A stretch of DNA of 64,000 nt from Bog-532 sp965277615 (GTDB lineage: Bacteria; Actinomycetota; Actinomycetes; Streptosporangiales; Streptosporangiaceae): NCBI GenBank assembly GCA_965277615.1, contig CBDIDG010000006.1, positions 930,001 through 994,000 on the forward strand, written 5' to 3'. The notes under the pieces are model-generated. The model saw only the letters and a list, made by a program, of their open reading frames with translations, did not search any database and was not told the DNA's origin. Numbering within the stretch: position 1 is the stretch's first letter; each line of letters starts with the position of its first letter. The position numbers were made by a program, and so were the translations under genes. Positions 52,851-61,339 of the stretch are shown piece after piece.

Positions 52851-52933
52851 TGGCGGTTCGACCTCGGCCCAGGGCCGGCCGGACCGGTGCACCCCGAACC
52901 TCAGCCGGGTGCCCTCCCGGCCCAGTCAAGCGC

Positions 52934-52997
52934 TCTCGAAAGAAATGTTTCCATACCTCTTGTGGAAAGAGTTCTTTCGAGACTATCGTTTCGAAAC
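52934..52997. promoter_or_regulatory. Elaborate palindromic operator directly before the ArsR-type gene
   Basis: A 49-bp inverted repeat has 19-bp arms (52934-52952 and 52964-52982) matching at 16 positions, each holding TCTCGAAAGAA and TTTCC. A second palindrome, GTTTCGAAAC, is at 52988-52997. It ends directly at the ATG, so the message may be leaderless and the repressor may cover the start site. The region is AT-rich in a GC-rich setting. Confidence 0.75.
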
Positions 52998-53777
52998 ATG
53001 AGTTCCGATGAAGAGACGCCGGGTCGCCGGGCCGCCGCGGACAGGGGCAGCGACGGCCCGGCCGCCACGGTGCCGGCCGCCACAGCGCAGGCCGCCACCG
53101 TGCCGGCCGGTACGACGCCCGCTGGCACGACGCCCGCTGGCGTGGCCGGGGAGCGGACCGCTCCGCCGGCCCCGAGCGACCGGCGGGCCCGGCAGTACCG
53201 CGTCAACGACCCCGCGGTGATGCGGGCGCTGGCCCATCCGCTGCGGTGGGCGCTGCTGGAGGCCCTGCAACACGCGGGCACCCTGACCGCGACCCAGGCG
53301 GGCGAGATCCTGGGGGAGACCCCGGCCAACTGCGCCTTCCACCTGCGGACGCTGGCCAAGTACGGCCTGGTCGAGGAGGCCGGCGGAGGCAAAGGCCGGG
53401 AGCGGCCGTGGCGCCGGGCTATTACCGGCCTGACCATGGAGCTCTCGGCCGACGACCCGAAGACCGCGGCCGCGGCCGGCATCCTGAACAACTTCTGGAC
53501 CAACACCACCCTGGACCGGGCCCGGGCGGCCATGCAGAACTACGCGAACCTGGCCCCCGAGTGGCGCGAGGCCCTGGTCTCGACCCAGAGCACCCGCTAC
53601 GTGACCGTGGCCGAGGCCAAGGAACTGCAGGACGAGCTGATGGCGGTGCTGGACCGCTTCGGCGAGCGCAACGACAATCCGTCGCTCCGGCCGCCGGACG
53701 CGTTGCCGATCGAGTACCTGGCCCTGAGCTACCCGCTGCAGAACCTGCTGAGCATTCCCACCGTGACCGACGACTGA
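52998..53777 (+). CDS. ArsR-type winged-helix transcriptional regulator
   Basis: 259 residues from ATG 52998. An Ala/Thr/Pro-rich leader (~1-65, with repeated PAGTTPAG) is disordered. The winged helix follows: YRVNDPAVMRALAHPLRWALLEAL, then LTATQAGEILGETPANCAFHLRTLAKYGLVEEA, the HTH_20 arrangement. The rest (~150-255) is helical, as in regulators that pair with multidrug pumps. No Cys metal site of the classical ArsR type is visible. It sits directly on a palindromic operator, so self-control is likely. A small gene and a convergent DHA2 pump follow. Confidence 0.87.
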   Translation: MSSDEETPGRRAAADRGSDGPAATVPAATAQAATVPAGTTPAGTTPAGVAGERTAPPAPSDRRARQYRVNDPAVMRALAHPLRWALLEALQHAGTLTATQAGEILGETPANCAFHLRTLAKYGLVEEAGGGKGRERPWRRAITGLTMELSADDPKTAAAAGILNNFWTNTTLDRARAAMQNYANLAPEWREALVSTQSTRYVTVAEAKELQDELMAVLDRFGERNDNPSLRPPDALPIEYLALSYPLQNLLSIPTVTDD

Positions 53778-53803
53778 CCCGACCCGACCTGGAGGAGCAC
53801 GTC

Positions 53804-54046
53804 ATGTACCCCGACTACACAAGCGCTTCTTATGCCCTGCGGCAGCAGCCGACCCGCGCCGAGTTGCGGCGCCAGGAACACGCCGCCGCCGTTCACGGCC
53901 GCCGGCTGGACCGGTCGCACCGGTCGCACCCGTTCCGCCGCTGGACGCTGAACTGGACCATGCTGTCACCGCGCGACGTGGCCGGCGTGACCCGTCAGGG
54001 CCGGTCCACCTGGGCGATCATCATCTCCGCCAGCCGGCCGCAGTGA
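53804..54046 (+). CDS. Small basic hypothetical protein
   Basis: 80 residues from ATG 53804, 6 bases after GGAGGAG. It is Arg/His-rich (RAELRRQEHAAAVHGRR; HRSHPFRRW) with no membrane segment. I do not recognise it. The spacing of 26 bases behind the ArsR-type gene suggests co-transcription. The end overlaps the convergent pump gene by 26 bases. Confidence 0.6.
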   Translation: MYPDYTSASYALRQQPTRAELRRQEHAAAVHGRRLDRSHRSHPFRRWTLNWTMLSPRDVAGVTRQGRSTWAIIISASRPQ

Positions 54047-55526
54047 ACCAGGCCGCCGGGCTGAGTCGGCGGGCCGAGGCGACCCCGGTCAGCGCGACCA
54101 GGGCGCCGAGCACCGACACGCCGGTGATGACGGCCAGCGCCGGGCGGTACGCGCCCAGCGTGGCCTGGGCCGAGGCCACCTGGCTGGCGCCCCCGGCGTC
54201 TACCACCGCGGTCACCACGGCCAGCACGATGGCCCCGCCGACCTGGAATGAGGTCTGGAACAAGCTGGCCGCCAGGCCCTGCTCAGAGTCGGCCACCCCA
54301 CTGGTCGCGGCCAGGCTGAGGGCGGAAAAGCCCAGCCCGAAAGCGATCCCGACCCCGAGCACCGCGGGCAGGATGACGCCCAGGTAGTCGGGCCGGTCAC
54401 CGACGCGCAGGAACGACACGTAGCCGCCGACCAGGCAGGCGAACGCGAGCAGTGTGACCGGGCCCGGCCCGAAGCGGCCGATGATCTGGCCCATCCGGGT
54501 GGACAGTACGGCCACCACCACCCCGGCGGGCAAGAAGGCCAGCGCGGTGGACATGGCCGACCAGCCCTCCACACTCTGCAGGTACTGGGTGAGCAGGAAC
54601 TGGAACGCGATGTACGAGCCGAACAAGGTCAGCGCGCCCAGGTTGGCCCGGGTCAGCGCGCCGGAGCGGAAGATCCCCAGCCGGACCAGCGGGTCACGGC
54701 TGCGCTGCTCGATCAGCACGAACCCGGCCAGCAGCACGGCCGCCACGGCGAACGAGCCGATCGTCCGGGCCGAGGCCCAGCCCGCCTGCTGCGCGGTGAC
54801 CACGGTGTAGACCAGCAGCAGCATGCCCGCGGTCACGGCCAGACCGCCGGGCACGTCGAACCGGCGGCCCTGACGGCCGGCGTTCTCGCTCCGGGGGATG
54901 AGCGGGATCGCGGCCAGCAGCGTGATCAGGGCGACCGGGGCGGGCAGCAACAGCGTCCACCGCCAGCTCACCTCGGTCAGCACTCCGGACAGCACCAGGC
55001 CAAGGGAGAACCCGCTGGCCCCGAAGGCCGAGTAGATGCTGATCGCCCGGTTGCGCATCGGGCCCTCGGGGAACGTGGTGGTCAGCAGGGACAATCCGGC
55101 GGGCGCGGTGACCGCCGCGGCCATGCCCTTGACGAACCGGGCCGCGATCAGCAGCCCGGCGCCGCTGACCACCCCGCCCAGCAGCGAAGCCGCCGCGAAC
55201 AGGCCCAGGGCGACCAGGAACACGCGGCGCCGGCCCAGCAGGTCGGCGGCCCGCCCGCCCAGTAGCAGCAGGCCACCGTAGCCGAGCACGTAGGCGCTGA
55301 CGATCCACTGCAAGGACGACGTGCTCAGGTGCAGGTCGGTGCGGATGACCGGCAGGGCCACGCCGATCATCGACACGTCCAGGGCGTCCAGGAACAACGC
55401 CCCGCACAGCACGAACAGCACAGCCCACAGCCGCGGGCTCCAGCCCGGGGCGGGAACGGCGCGGGCGGATCTGATGACCTCCGGTTCAGCCGGAGCCGTA
55501 TTGACGGGAGCGGAGCACGTATCCAT
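54021..55526 (-). CDS. DHA2-family MFS efflux transporter, third copy
   Basis: 501 residues from ATG 55526. 14 predicted helices. LDALDVSMIGVALPVIR in helix 1, GGRAADLLGRRRVF (motif A), AARFVKGMAAAVTAPAGLSLL and SAFGASGFSLGLVLSG (motif C). It is more distant from the other two pumps than they are from each other. It is controlled, by layout, by the divergent MarR gene; a 29-bp palindrome lies between them. The substrate is unknown. Confidence 0.92.
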   Translation of the reverse strand: MDTCSAPVNTAPAEPEVIRSARAVPAPGWSPRLWAVLFVLCGALFLDALDVSMIGVALPVIRTDLHLSTSSLQWIVSAYVLGYGGLLLLGGRAADLLGRRRVFLVALGLFAAASLLGGVVSGAGLLIAARFVKGMAAAVTAPAGLSLLTTTFPEGPMRNRAISIYSAFGASGFSLGLVLSGVLTEVSWRWTLLLPAPVALITLLAAIPLIPRSENAGRQGRRFDVPGGLAVTAGMLLLVYTVVTAQQAGWASARTIGSFAVAAVLLAGFVLIEQRSRDPLVRLGIFRSGALTRANLGALTLFGSYIAFQFLLTQYLQSVEGWSAMSTALAFLPAGVVVAVLSTRMGQIIGRFGPGPVTLLAFACLVGGYVSFLRVGDRPDYLGVILPAVLGVGIAFGLGFSALSLAATSGVADSEQGLAASLFQTSFQVGGAIVLAVVTAVVDAGGASQVASAQATLGAYRPALAVITGVSVLGALVALTGVASARRLSPAAWFTAAGWRR

Positions 55527-55556
55527 GGCCGCGACTATATGTATGTACATGCACTA

Positions 55557-55585
55557 GATGCAAGTGCAATTAATGTACTTGCATC
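55557..55585. promoter_or_regulatory. Candidate MarR operator
   Basis: Perfect 9-bp arms GATGCAAGT (55557-55565) and ACTTGCATC (55577-55585) around an 11-bp AT-rich centre that is itself partly symmetric. It lies between the pump start (55526) and the MarR start (55614), 28-57 bases from each, the usual location for a shared operator. Confidence 0.78.
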
Positions 55586-55613
55586 TTGCGATCCAGGTCA
55601 CTAGAATGCCCTC

Positions 55614-56009
55614 GTGGACGAGACCGGGCCCGACCAGATGGTCAGTGCCTGGCGCGCGCTGTCCGCCCGGCACGCCGCCGTGTGCTCCGCGCTTGAGCGT
55701 GAGCTGGGGGAGCGGCACGGCCTCGGCGTGAGCGACTTCGAAGTCCTGGAGCGGCTGGCCGAGAGCGTAGATCATCAGTTCCGGGCCCAGGAGCTCGCGG
55801 ACGCGGTCCACCTGAGCCAGAGCGCGCTGTCCCGGCTGATCAGCCGGCTGGAGAAGACCGGCCTGGTCGAGCGCTGCCTGTGCGGCGAGGACCGGCGTGG
55901 CATCTACGTCACGCTGACCGAGGCGGGCCGGGAGCGGCACGCGGAGGCGGCCCCCACCCACCGGGACGTGATCGCCGGCGTGCTGGCCCCCGTGACTGCG
56001 GACGGCTGA
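55614..56009 (+). CDS. MarR-family transcriptional regulator
   Basis: 131 residues from GTG 55614; ATG 55638 is another option. The winged helix has LSQSALSRLISRLEKTGLVERC with the wing GEDRRGIYVTLTEAGR. It is short for the family but has both dimer helices. A Cys in RCLCGEDRR raises possible redox sensing, as in OhrR-like proteins, though no ohr gene is near. It is divergent from the DHA2 pump and followed after 8 bases by a LacI-family gene. Confidence 0.9.
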   Translation: MDETGPDQMVSAWRALSARHAAVCSALERELGERHGLGVSDFEVLERLAESVDHQFRAQELADAVHLSQSALSRLISRLEKTGLVERCLCGEDRRGIYVTLTEAGRERHAEAAPTHRDVIAGVLAPVTADG

Positions 56010-56017
56010 CCCGACCC

Positions 56018-57052
56018 ATGGCTGATCAGCCTGCGACCCTCCGCGACGTCGCCGCCGCCGCCCGCGTGCACCCGGCCACCGCCTCCCGCGCGCTCAACCC
56101 GCAGACCCGCGCCCTGGTCAGCGAGCAGACCGCGCTGCGAGTGACCGAAGCCGCGGCCACGCTCGGCTACCGGCCCAACCCGGTGGCCCGCAGCCTGCGC
56201 ACCCGCCGGTCGCAGACGATCGGCGTGCTCATCCCCGACCTGAACAACCCGCTGTTCCCGCCAATGGTGCGTGGCCTGGAGGACGGGCTGACCGCTGCGG
56301 GCTACGTGGCCCTGCTCGGCAACACCGACGGCGACACCGGCAAGGAACAGGCCATCTTCGAGCAGATGCGAGCCCGGCACGTCGACGGGTTCGTGCTGGC
56401 CACCGCGCAAACCAATGACCCGGTGCTGGCCGAGGCCGCGCGGGACCAGCTGCCTGTGGTGCTGATGAACCGGCTGGACCCGCAGCACGACTTCTCCTCG
56501 GTGTCGGTGGACAACGAGCAGGGCATGCGGATGTCGGTCGCCCATCTGGTGGCGCTGGGCCACACCCAGATCGCGCACCTGGCCGGCCCAAGCCAGGTCT
56601 CCACCGGCGAGGGCCGCCGTCGCGGCTACCTGGAGGGGCTGAAGGCCGCCAACCTGGAACCGGCCGAGGACCTCGTGGTCTCGGCCACCGGGTACACGGT
56701 CGAGGAGGGCATCCGTTGCTGCCATGAGCTGCTCGGCCGCCGGAACCACGGCGCCGGCATCACCGCGATCGCGGTAGCCAACGACATGCTGGCCGTGGGC
56801 TGCCTGACCGCGCTGGACGAGGCCGGCCTGCAGTGTCCGGACGACCTGTCCCTGGTCGGTTTCAACGACATGCCGTTCGTGGACCGGCTGCGCCCGGCGC
56901 TGACCACGATCCGGTTCCCGCACTATCAGCTGGGTACCAAGGCCGCCCAGCTACTGCTGGAGCGGGTCCGCACGCCGGAGGCTACGGTCAAGATCCGCTA
57001 CGTGGACCCTGAACTGGTCGTCCGGGCCTCCACGGCCGCGCTAGTACCCTAG
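56018..57052 (+). CDS. LacI-family transcriptional regulator
   Basis: 344 residues from ATG 56018. HTH: TLRDVAAAARVHPATASRALN at ~7-27, followed by the hinge helix NPVARSLRTRR. The periplasmic-binding-like domain starts IGVLIPDLNNPLFPPMVRGLEDGL. It senses a sugar or related ligand that cannot be read. No transport or catabolic operon is adjacent; the nearest sugar genes are the mannosidase, glucosidase and MsiK elsewhere in the window. It is 8 bases behind marR and overlaps the convergent hydrolase by 12 bases. Confidence 0.92.
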   Translation: MADQPATLRDVAAAARVHPATASRALNPQTRALVSEQTALRVTEAAATLGYRPNPVARSLRTRRSQTIGVLIPDLNNPLFPPMVRGLEDGLTAAGYVALLGNTDGDTGKEQAIFEQMRARHVDGFVLATAQTNDPVLAEAARDQLPVVLMNRLDPQHDFSSVSVDNEQGMRMSVAHLVALGHTQIAHLAGPSQVSTGEGRRRGYLEGLKAANLEPAEDLVVSATGYTVEEGIRCCHELLGRRNHGAGITAIAVANDMLAVGCLTALDEAGLQCPDDLSLVGFNDMPFVDRLRPALTTIRFPHYQLGTKAAQLLLERVRTPEATVKIRYVDPELVVRASTAALVP

Positions 57053-57724
57053 CTGCTGGCGGAGGAAGGCGACGGCCTGAGCCCAGGCCTGCCCGGCCCG
57101 GGTTTCGTCGTAGGTGCCGAGCAGGTTCTCGTCGTTGAAGAAGGCGTGGCCCGCGTCGTAGACCTGGACGTCGACCGGGCCGCTGACCCGGTCCAGCACC
57201 GCGCGGGCCTGCTCCAGCGGAGTGTGCGCGTCCTGGCCGGCCAGCACGGCCAGGACCGGTGCCTGGACGGCTGAGAAGTCCTCGTCGCCGGAAAACGTGC
57301 CGTAGAACACGGCCGCCGCCCCGACCTTGGCGTCGGCCGCGGCCAGGTGCAGGGCGAACAAGCCGCCCATGCAGAACCCGATCACTCCGACCGAGCTGCT
57401 GTTCACCGACACCTGGGCCAGCAGGTAGCTGACCGCGCCGGACAGCTCGGTGACCGCCTGGTCCGGCGGCAGCGCGCTCATCAGCGCGCCGGCTTCCTCG
57501 GCGTCGTGGGTGGTGCGGCCGCCGTACAGGTCCGGCGCCAGTGCCACGAACCCCTCGCGGGCGAACCGGTCAGTGACGTCGGCGATGTGGTCGGTCAGGC
57601 CCCACCACTCCTGGATCACGATCAGGCCCGGGCCGGTGCCGCTGTCCGGCACGGCCAGGTAGCCGTGCGCGGTGCCGCCGTTGCTGGGGAAGGTGATGTT
57701 CTGGTGTGGCGTCTGCTCCGCCAT
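57041..57724 (-). CDS. Dienelactone hydrolase family protein
   Basis: 227 residues, alpha/beta hydrolase. The nucleophile is Cys118 in GVIGFCMGGLFA, the DLH hallmark, with Asp in AGQDAHTPL and His in VYDAGHAFFND. Glu39 in VIQEWWGLTDHI is the conserved residue that activates the Cys. The family hydrolyses dienelactones in chloroaromatic breakdown, but many actinomycete copies have unknown ester substrates. It is the last gene of a minus-strand run BlaI-M56-GNAT-DLH with gaps of 3 bases or overlaps. Confidence 0.93.
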   Translation of the reverse strand: MAEQTPHQNITFPSNGGTAHGYLAVPDSGTGPGLIVIQEWWGLTDHIADVTDRFAREGFVALAPDLYGGRTTHDAEEAGALMSALPPDQAVTELSGAVSYLLAQVSVNSSSVGVIGFCMGGLFALHLAAADAKVGAAAVFYGTFSGDEDFSAVQAPVLAVLAGQDAHTPLEQARAVLDRVSGPVDVQVYDAGHAFFNDENLLGTYDETRAGQAWAQAVAFLRQQLGY

Positions 57725-57727
57725 CAG

Positions 57728-58222
57728 CTAAGCCTCGTTTTCGCTGGGAGCGCTGGGAGCGCCGAGCGCCTGCAGCGCCGGACCCGCCAGCCGGTAGACG
57801 TCCCACTCGTCCATCGGCTGCGCGCCGAGCGACTTGTAGAACTTGATGGACGGTGCGTTCCAGTCCAGCACCACCCACTCCAGGCGCTGGTAACCGCGTT
57901 CGACGCACAACCGGGCGAGCTCGGTCAGCAGCGCCTTGCCGTACCCGTGGCCGCGCAGCTCCGTGTCGACATAGAGATCTTCGAGGTAGATACCGTGGCG
58001 GCCGGTCCAGGTCGAGTAGTTCAGGAACCAGAGCGCGAACCCCACGACCCGGCCCTCGTGCTCGGCCACGTGCGCGAACACGGCCGGCTGCGCGCCGAAC
58101 AGCGACTGCCGCAGCTCCTCTTCCGTCCCGGTGACGCTGTCCAGCGACCGCTCATACTCCGCCAGCGCCCGAATCAGCCGGTGAATATCAGCAACGTCCG
58201 ATGGTGCGGCCCGTCTAATCAC
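57728..58222 (-). CDS. GNAT-family N-acetyltransferase, diamine-acetyltransferase-like
   Basis: 164 residues. Acetyl-CoA motif A: YLEDLYVDTELRGHGYGKALLTELA with the RxxGxG/A loop; motif B near WNAPSIKFYKSLGAQPM. The start RRAAPSDVADIHRLI and the W-F-x-N-Y-S-T-W segment match spermidine/spermine-acetyltransferase-like proteins (SAT family). The substrate, polyamine or amino acid, is not proven. It overlaps the M56 gene by 4 bases and lies 3 bases before the hydrolase gene, so they are probably co-transcribed. Confidence 0.9.
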   Translation of the reverse strand: MIRRAAPSDVADIHRLIRALAEYERSLDSVTGTEEELRQSLFGAQPAVFAHVAEHEGRVVGFALWFLNYSTWTGRHGIYLEDLYVDTELRGHGYGKALLTELARLCVERGYQRLEWVVLDWNAPSIKFYKSLGAQPMDEWDVYRLAGPALQALGAPSAPSENEA

Positions 58223-59205
58223 AGACGAACCCTATCTGCGGGCTCGCAGGGCTCACACTCCGGCAAGCGCGAACACGGGGACGAGGCTGATGCTGCGACG
58301 ATCGCCGCGGTGAGGATGACCAGCGCCAGGCCCTGGGCCAGGCTCCGGGCGCGTGCTGCGGGGTTGGCCAGGCGGTGCATGCGGGCCGCGATCACGCCGC
58401 CGGTGGCGGCCAGCCAGGCGGCTGGGGCCGAGCCGGCCGCCGGCCCGGCACCCATGGTGAGCAAGGCCGACAGCAGCGTGCGGCGCTCGCCGTGCCGGGC
58501 CGCGACATCGTCGGCCCGCATCTCGGCCAGCCGGGTCACCGCGGTGCCCGCCCGCTCGAACAGCGGAACGCCGGGGAGGACGGCGGCCAGGGACCGGGTG
58601 ATGGCCAGCAGCAGGTGGTGCCGGCCGGCCAGATGCGCGCGTTCGTGCCGCAGCACGGCGGTGAGCTGCCCGGAGTCCAGCACCGCCAGCGCGCCGGAGG
58701 TGACCACGATGGCCGGGGGCCGGCCCGGCACGCTGTAGGCGGCGGGCCGCGCGGCTTCCAGCACAAAGACCGCGTTCTGGTGGCCGGTGCGGGTGCGGTG
58801 CCCGGTGATGCGGGCCGCCTCGGCGTGGGCCCGGGTCCGGACGCTGGAGCGGTGCAGGCTCCGGCCGTAACGCCAGGCCAGGCCGATCATCGCCCCTGCG
58901 CCCAGGGACGCCAGGCCCGCGAGCCCGGCTTCGTAGGCCGAGCTGCGGTAGACGGCTGGCGGGCACGCACCGGCGCTGACCGACTCACACACGCTCCGCG
59001 CGAACTGCGGCCACCCCGCGACCGCCGCCCGGATCAGCAGCCCCAGCGCGGCCAGAGCGCAGCCCAGCACGCAGGCCAGCGCGGTCAGCCAGGCGGTGAG
59101 CCCGAGCCGCGGGCTCAGCCCGGCCGCGGACAGCCGCCGCAACGGCAGCGGCAGCACCCACGCCAGGGCCACGGCGTATCCGAAGACCAGCAGGGCCGCC
59201 CTCAT
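58219..59205 (-). CDS. M56-family (BlaR1-like) membrane metallopeptidase
   Basis: 328 residues with about 4 transmembrane helices. The zinc motif HERAH (187-191) lies in TAVLRHERAHLAGRH, with a likely third ligand in EMRADDVAARHG. It lacks the penicillin-binding sensor domain of true BlaR1. In actinobacteria such proteins pair with a BlaI repressor; the peptidase is thought to trigger BlaI removal. It overlaps blaI by 4 bases. The signal is unknown, and no beta-lactamase gene is adjacent. Confidence 0.9.
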   Translation of the reverse strand: MRAALLVFGYAVALAWVLPLPLRRLSAAGLSPRLGLTAWLTALACVLGCALAALGLLIRAAVAGWPQFARSVCESVSAGACPPAVYRSSAYEAGLAGLASLGAGAMIGLAWRYGRSLHRSSVRTRAHAEAARITGHRTRTGHQNAVFVLEAARPAAYSVPGRPPAIVVTSGALAVLDSGQLTAVLRHERAHLAGRHHLLLAITRSLAAVLPGVPLFERAGTAVTRLAEMRADDVAARHGERRTLLSALLTMGAGPAAGSAPAAWLAATGGVIAARMHRLANPAARARSLAQGLALVILTAAIVAASASSPCSRLPECEPCEPADRVRL

Positions 59206-59570
59206 CCGGACCGCCCGCGGCGCAGCTTGCCCAGCACGGACCGTAGCGCGTCCGATTCCCCGGTGCCGATCTGCGCGATGAAATGGCCCAGCACCAGCTC
59301 GGGATCGCCGCCGTCGGCCAGCGCCTCCCGCATCAGCCGGGCACTGTATTCCGCCCGGCTGGCGGTCGGGGTGTACCGGTAGGCCTTGCCCTCCCGGACC
59401 CGGTCCAGCCAGCCCTTGCGGTGCAGGTTGTCCATGGTGCTCATCACGGTCGTGTAGGCGATCGTCCGCTCGGCCGACAGCTCGTCGAACACGTCCCGCA
59501 CCGTCACCGGCGTATCGCGGTCCCAGATCCGGTCCATGATCGGGCCTTCGAGGTCACCGAATCCGCGCAC
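59202..59570 (-). CDS. BlaI/MecI-family repressor
   Basis: 122 residues from GTG 59570, 5 bases after GGAGG; longer starts lack a ribosome-binding site. Winged helix: FGDLEGPIMDRIWDRDTPVTVRDV, AYTTVMSTMDNLHRKGWLDRVREGKAYRY. It forms an operon with the M56 peptidase (4-base overlap). A near-perfect 27-bp palindrome upstream fits a BlaI box, so it should repress its own operon and, since the box is shared, the divergent cyclase-family gene. Confidence 0.93.
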   Translation of the reverse strand: MRGFGDLEGPIMDRIWDRDTPVTVRDVFDELSAERTIAYTTVMSTMDNLHRKGWLDRVREGKAYRYTPTASRAEYSARLMREALADGGDPELVLGHFIAQIGTGESDALRSVLGKLRRGRSG

Positions 59571-59628
59571 TCTCACCTCCCGCGTCGCTCCGGGCCAGCA
59601 TCGCTGGCCCTCGGCCCAATTGTACTGT

Positions 59629-59655
59629 CTACGCACGTACTACATACGTACGTAG
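59629..59655. promoter_or_regulatory. BlaI-type operator shared by blaI and the cyclase gene
   Basis: 11-bp arms (59629-59639, CTACGCACGTA; 59645-59655) around CTACA, with one mismatch. The core resembles TACTACATATGTAGTA-type boxes known for actinobacterial BlaI. It is 59 bases from the blaI start and 18 bases before the start of the cyclase-family gene. Confidence 0.8.
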
Positions 59656-59673
59656 AAAGAGGAGCAGCTCAGC

Positions 59674-60597
59674 ATGAGTGCCACCGAATACCGGGCGCAG
59701 TTCGATGCCGTCGTGACGTTCGCCAACGGGGGAGGCCTGCGCACCGAGGGCTTCCGCATCGACGTTCCCGGTCCAGATGTCAGCCCGCAAGAGGCCGCCC
59801 GGCTCTTCATCACCGCACTGAACCTGCTGATGGTCGAGTCAGCCGAACTGCACGACCTGCGCGTGTTCGCCGAGCCCCACAAGGGCACGCGGGGTGGACC
59901 GAGTGACCGCCCGGCCGCGCCGGAAACTGGCGGCAGGCGGATCGTCGACCTCAGCCATCCGATCCACGACGGCCTGATCACCTACCCGGGGCTGCCCGGT
60001 CCCGAACTGCGCCCGTACCTGACCCGCGAGCAGTCACGGGAAAGTTACGCGCCCGGCACCGAGTTCCAGATCGACGCGGTCAGCATGGTCGGCAACACCG
60101 GCACCTACCTGGACAGCCCGTTTCACCGGTACGTGGACGGAGCCGATCTGGCCGCCCTGCCACTGGAGGCCTGCGCGGAGCTACCGGCCGTTCTGGCCCG
60201 TTTCGCCGGCTCCGGCGTCCGCGCGGTCGATGCCGGCGCGCTGGCCGCGCTGGACGTGTCGGGGCGGGCGGTCCTGCTGCACACCGGAGGCGATGCCGCC
60301 TGGGGCGGCCCCGACTACGCCACCGAGGCCCCGTACCTGACCGAAGCGGGCGCCCGCTGGCTGGCCGAGCACGGCGCCCGCCTGGTCGGCATCGACTCGG
60401 TCAACCTCGACGACCTGCAGAGCGGCGGCCACCGCCCGGCGCACTCGATCCTGCTCCGGGCGGGCATCCCGGTCGTCGAGCACCTCACCGGACTGGGCCA
60501 GCTGCCGCCGACCGGGTTCTGGTTCACTGCGGCCCCGATTCCGGTCGCGGGCTGCGGGACCTTCCCCGTCCGCGCCTACGCGACGATCCCCGGGTAA
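59674..60597 (+). CDS. Cyclase-family (kynurenine-formamidase-like) hydrolase fused to an unknown N-terminal domain
   Basis: 307 residues from ATG 59674, behind AGAGGAG. Residues ~1-72 form a small alpha/beta unit (ATEYRAQFDAVVTFANGGG) that I do not recognise; after a linker, ~88-307 is a PF04199 cyclase domain (RIVDLSHPIHDGLITYPGLPGP). The usual metal motif HxGTHxD is NTGTYLD here (141-147), so two His ligands are replaced by Asn and Tyr; the following FHRY His151 is present. This variant may use another metal set or reaction. It lies under a BlaI-type box, so it may be induced by the BlaI/M56 system. Confidence 0.82.
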   Translation: MSATEYRAQFDAVVTFANGGGLRTEGFRIDVPGPDVSPQEAARLFITALNLLMVESAELHDLRVFAEPHKGTRGGPSDRPAAPETGGRRIVDLSHPIHDGLITYPGLPGPELRPYLTREQSRESYAPGTEFQIDAVSMVGNTGTYLDSPFHRYVDGADLAALPLEACAELPAVLARFAGSGVRAVDAGALAALDVSGRAVLLHTGGDAAWGGPDYATEAPYLTEAGARWLAEHGARLVGIDSVNLDDLQSGGHRPAHSILLRAGIPVVEHLTGLGQLPPTGFWFTAAPIPVAGCGTFPVRAYATIPG

Positions 60598-60622
60598 GGC
60601 GGCCCGGCTCCTTCTTGCCTGG

Positions 60623-61276
60623 CTACTTTTTCCTGGCCAGGGTCAGGCCGTCGCCCAGGGGGAGCATGATGACGTCCACGCGGTCGTCGGCGGCGGCGTG
60701 GTCGTTGAAGTCACGGACGGCCTGGACCAGTTCGCTCTCGTTGCCGGCGTCGATCACGCGGCCGTGGGAGAACGTGTTGTCGACCAGGATGGCGCCGCCG
60801 GCCCGGACCCGGGGCACGACCTCGTTCCAGTAGGGCAGGTAGCCGGGCGCGTCGATGAACGCGATGTCGAACTGCGGTCCGGGCGGCAGGCCCCGCACGG
60901 TGTCCAGCGCCGGCCCGAGCCGGAGCTCGATCATGCCCGCCAGGCCGGCCCGGTCCCAGTACTTGCGGGCCACCGAGGTCCATTCGTCGCTGATGTCGCA
61001 GCACAGCAGGTGCCCGCCGTCGGCCAGGCCGCGGGCCAGGCAGATGGAGGAGTAGCCGGTGAACGTGCCGATCTCCAGCCCGGTACGGGCCCCGATGAGC
61101 TGGGCGATCATCGTCATGAACCGGCCCTGCTCGGGCGCGATGGCCAGCGAGCGCTCGTTCGGGAACCACTCGGCCGTCTCGTGGGCGAGCTCACGCAAGA
61201 TGGCGTCCGGCGGTGTGCTGTGCGCGCACAGGTACGCGTTCAGGTGCAGGCCGATGTGCTCACTTCGCTGCGCCAC
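60623..61276 (-). CDS. Class I SAM-dependent O-methyltransferase (CCoAOMT-like)
   Basis: 217 residues from GTG 61276. Family signs: EQGRFMTMIAQLIGARTGLEIGTFTGYSSICLARGL (SAM motif I), LLCCDISDEW, and the metal-binding DIAFIDAPGY and VDNTFSHGRV. These enzymes methylate catechol-type hydroxyls with Mg2+ help; in actinomycetes the substrate is usually unknown. It is divergent from lgt with 63 bases between and convergent with the cyclase gene. The N-terminus (AQRSEHIGLHLNAYL) is typical. Confidence 0.9.
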   Translation of the reverse strand: MAQRSEHIGLHLNAYLCAHSTPPDAILRELAHETAEWFPNERSLAIAPEQGRFMTMIAQLIGARTGLEIGTFTGYSSICLARGLADGGHLLCCDISDEWTSVARKYWDRAGLAGMIELRLGPALDTVRGLPPGPQFDIAFIDAPGYLPYWNEVVPRVRAGGAILVDNTFSHGRVIDAGNESELVQAVRDFNDHAAADDRVDVIMLPLGDGLTLARKK

Positions 61277-61339
61277 ACCGATAACTTAACCGACCCAAGG
61301 AGGACTGCACGATTTCTGCGGTGCACTAACCTGGGGCGC

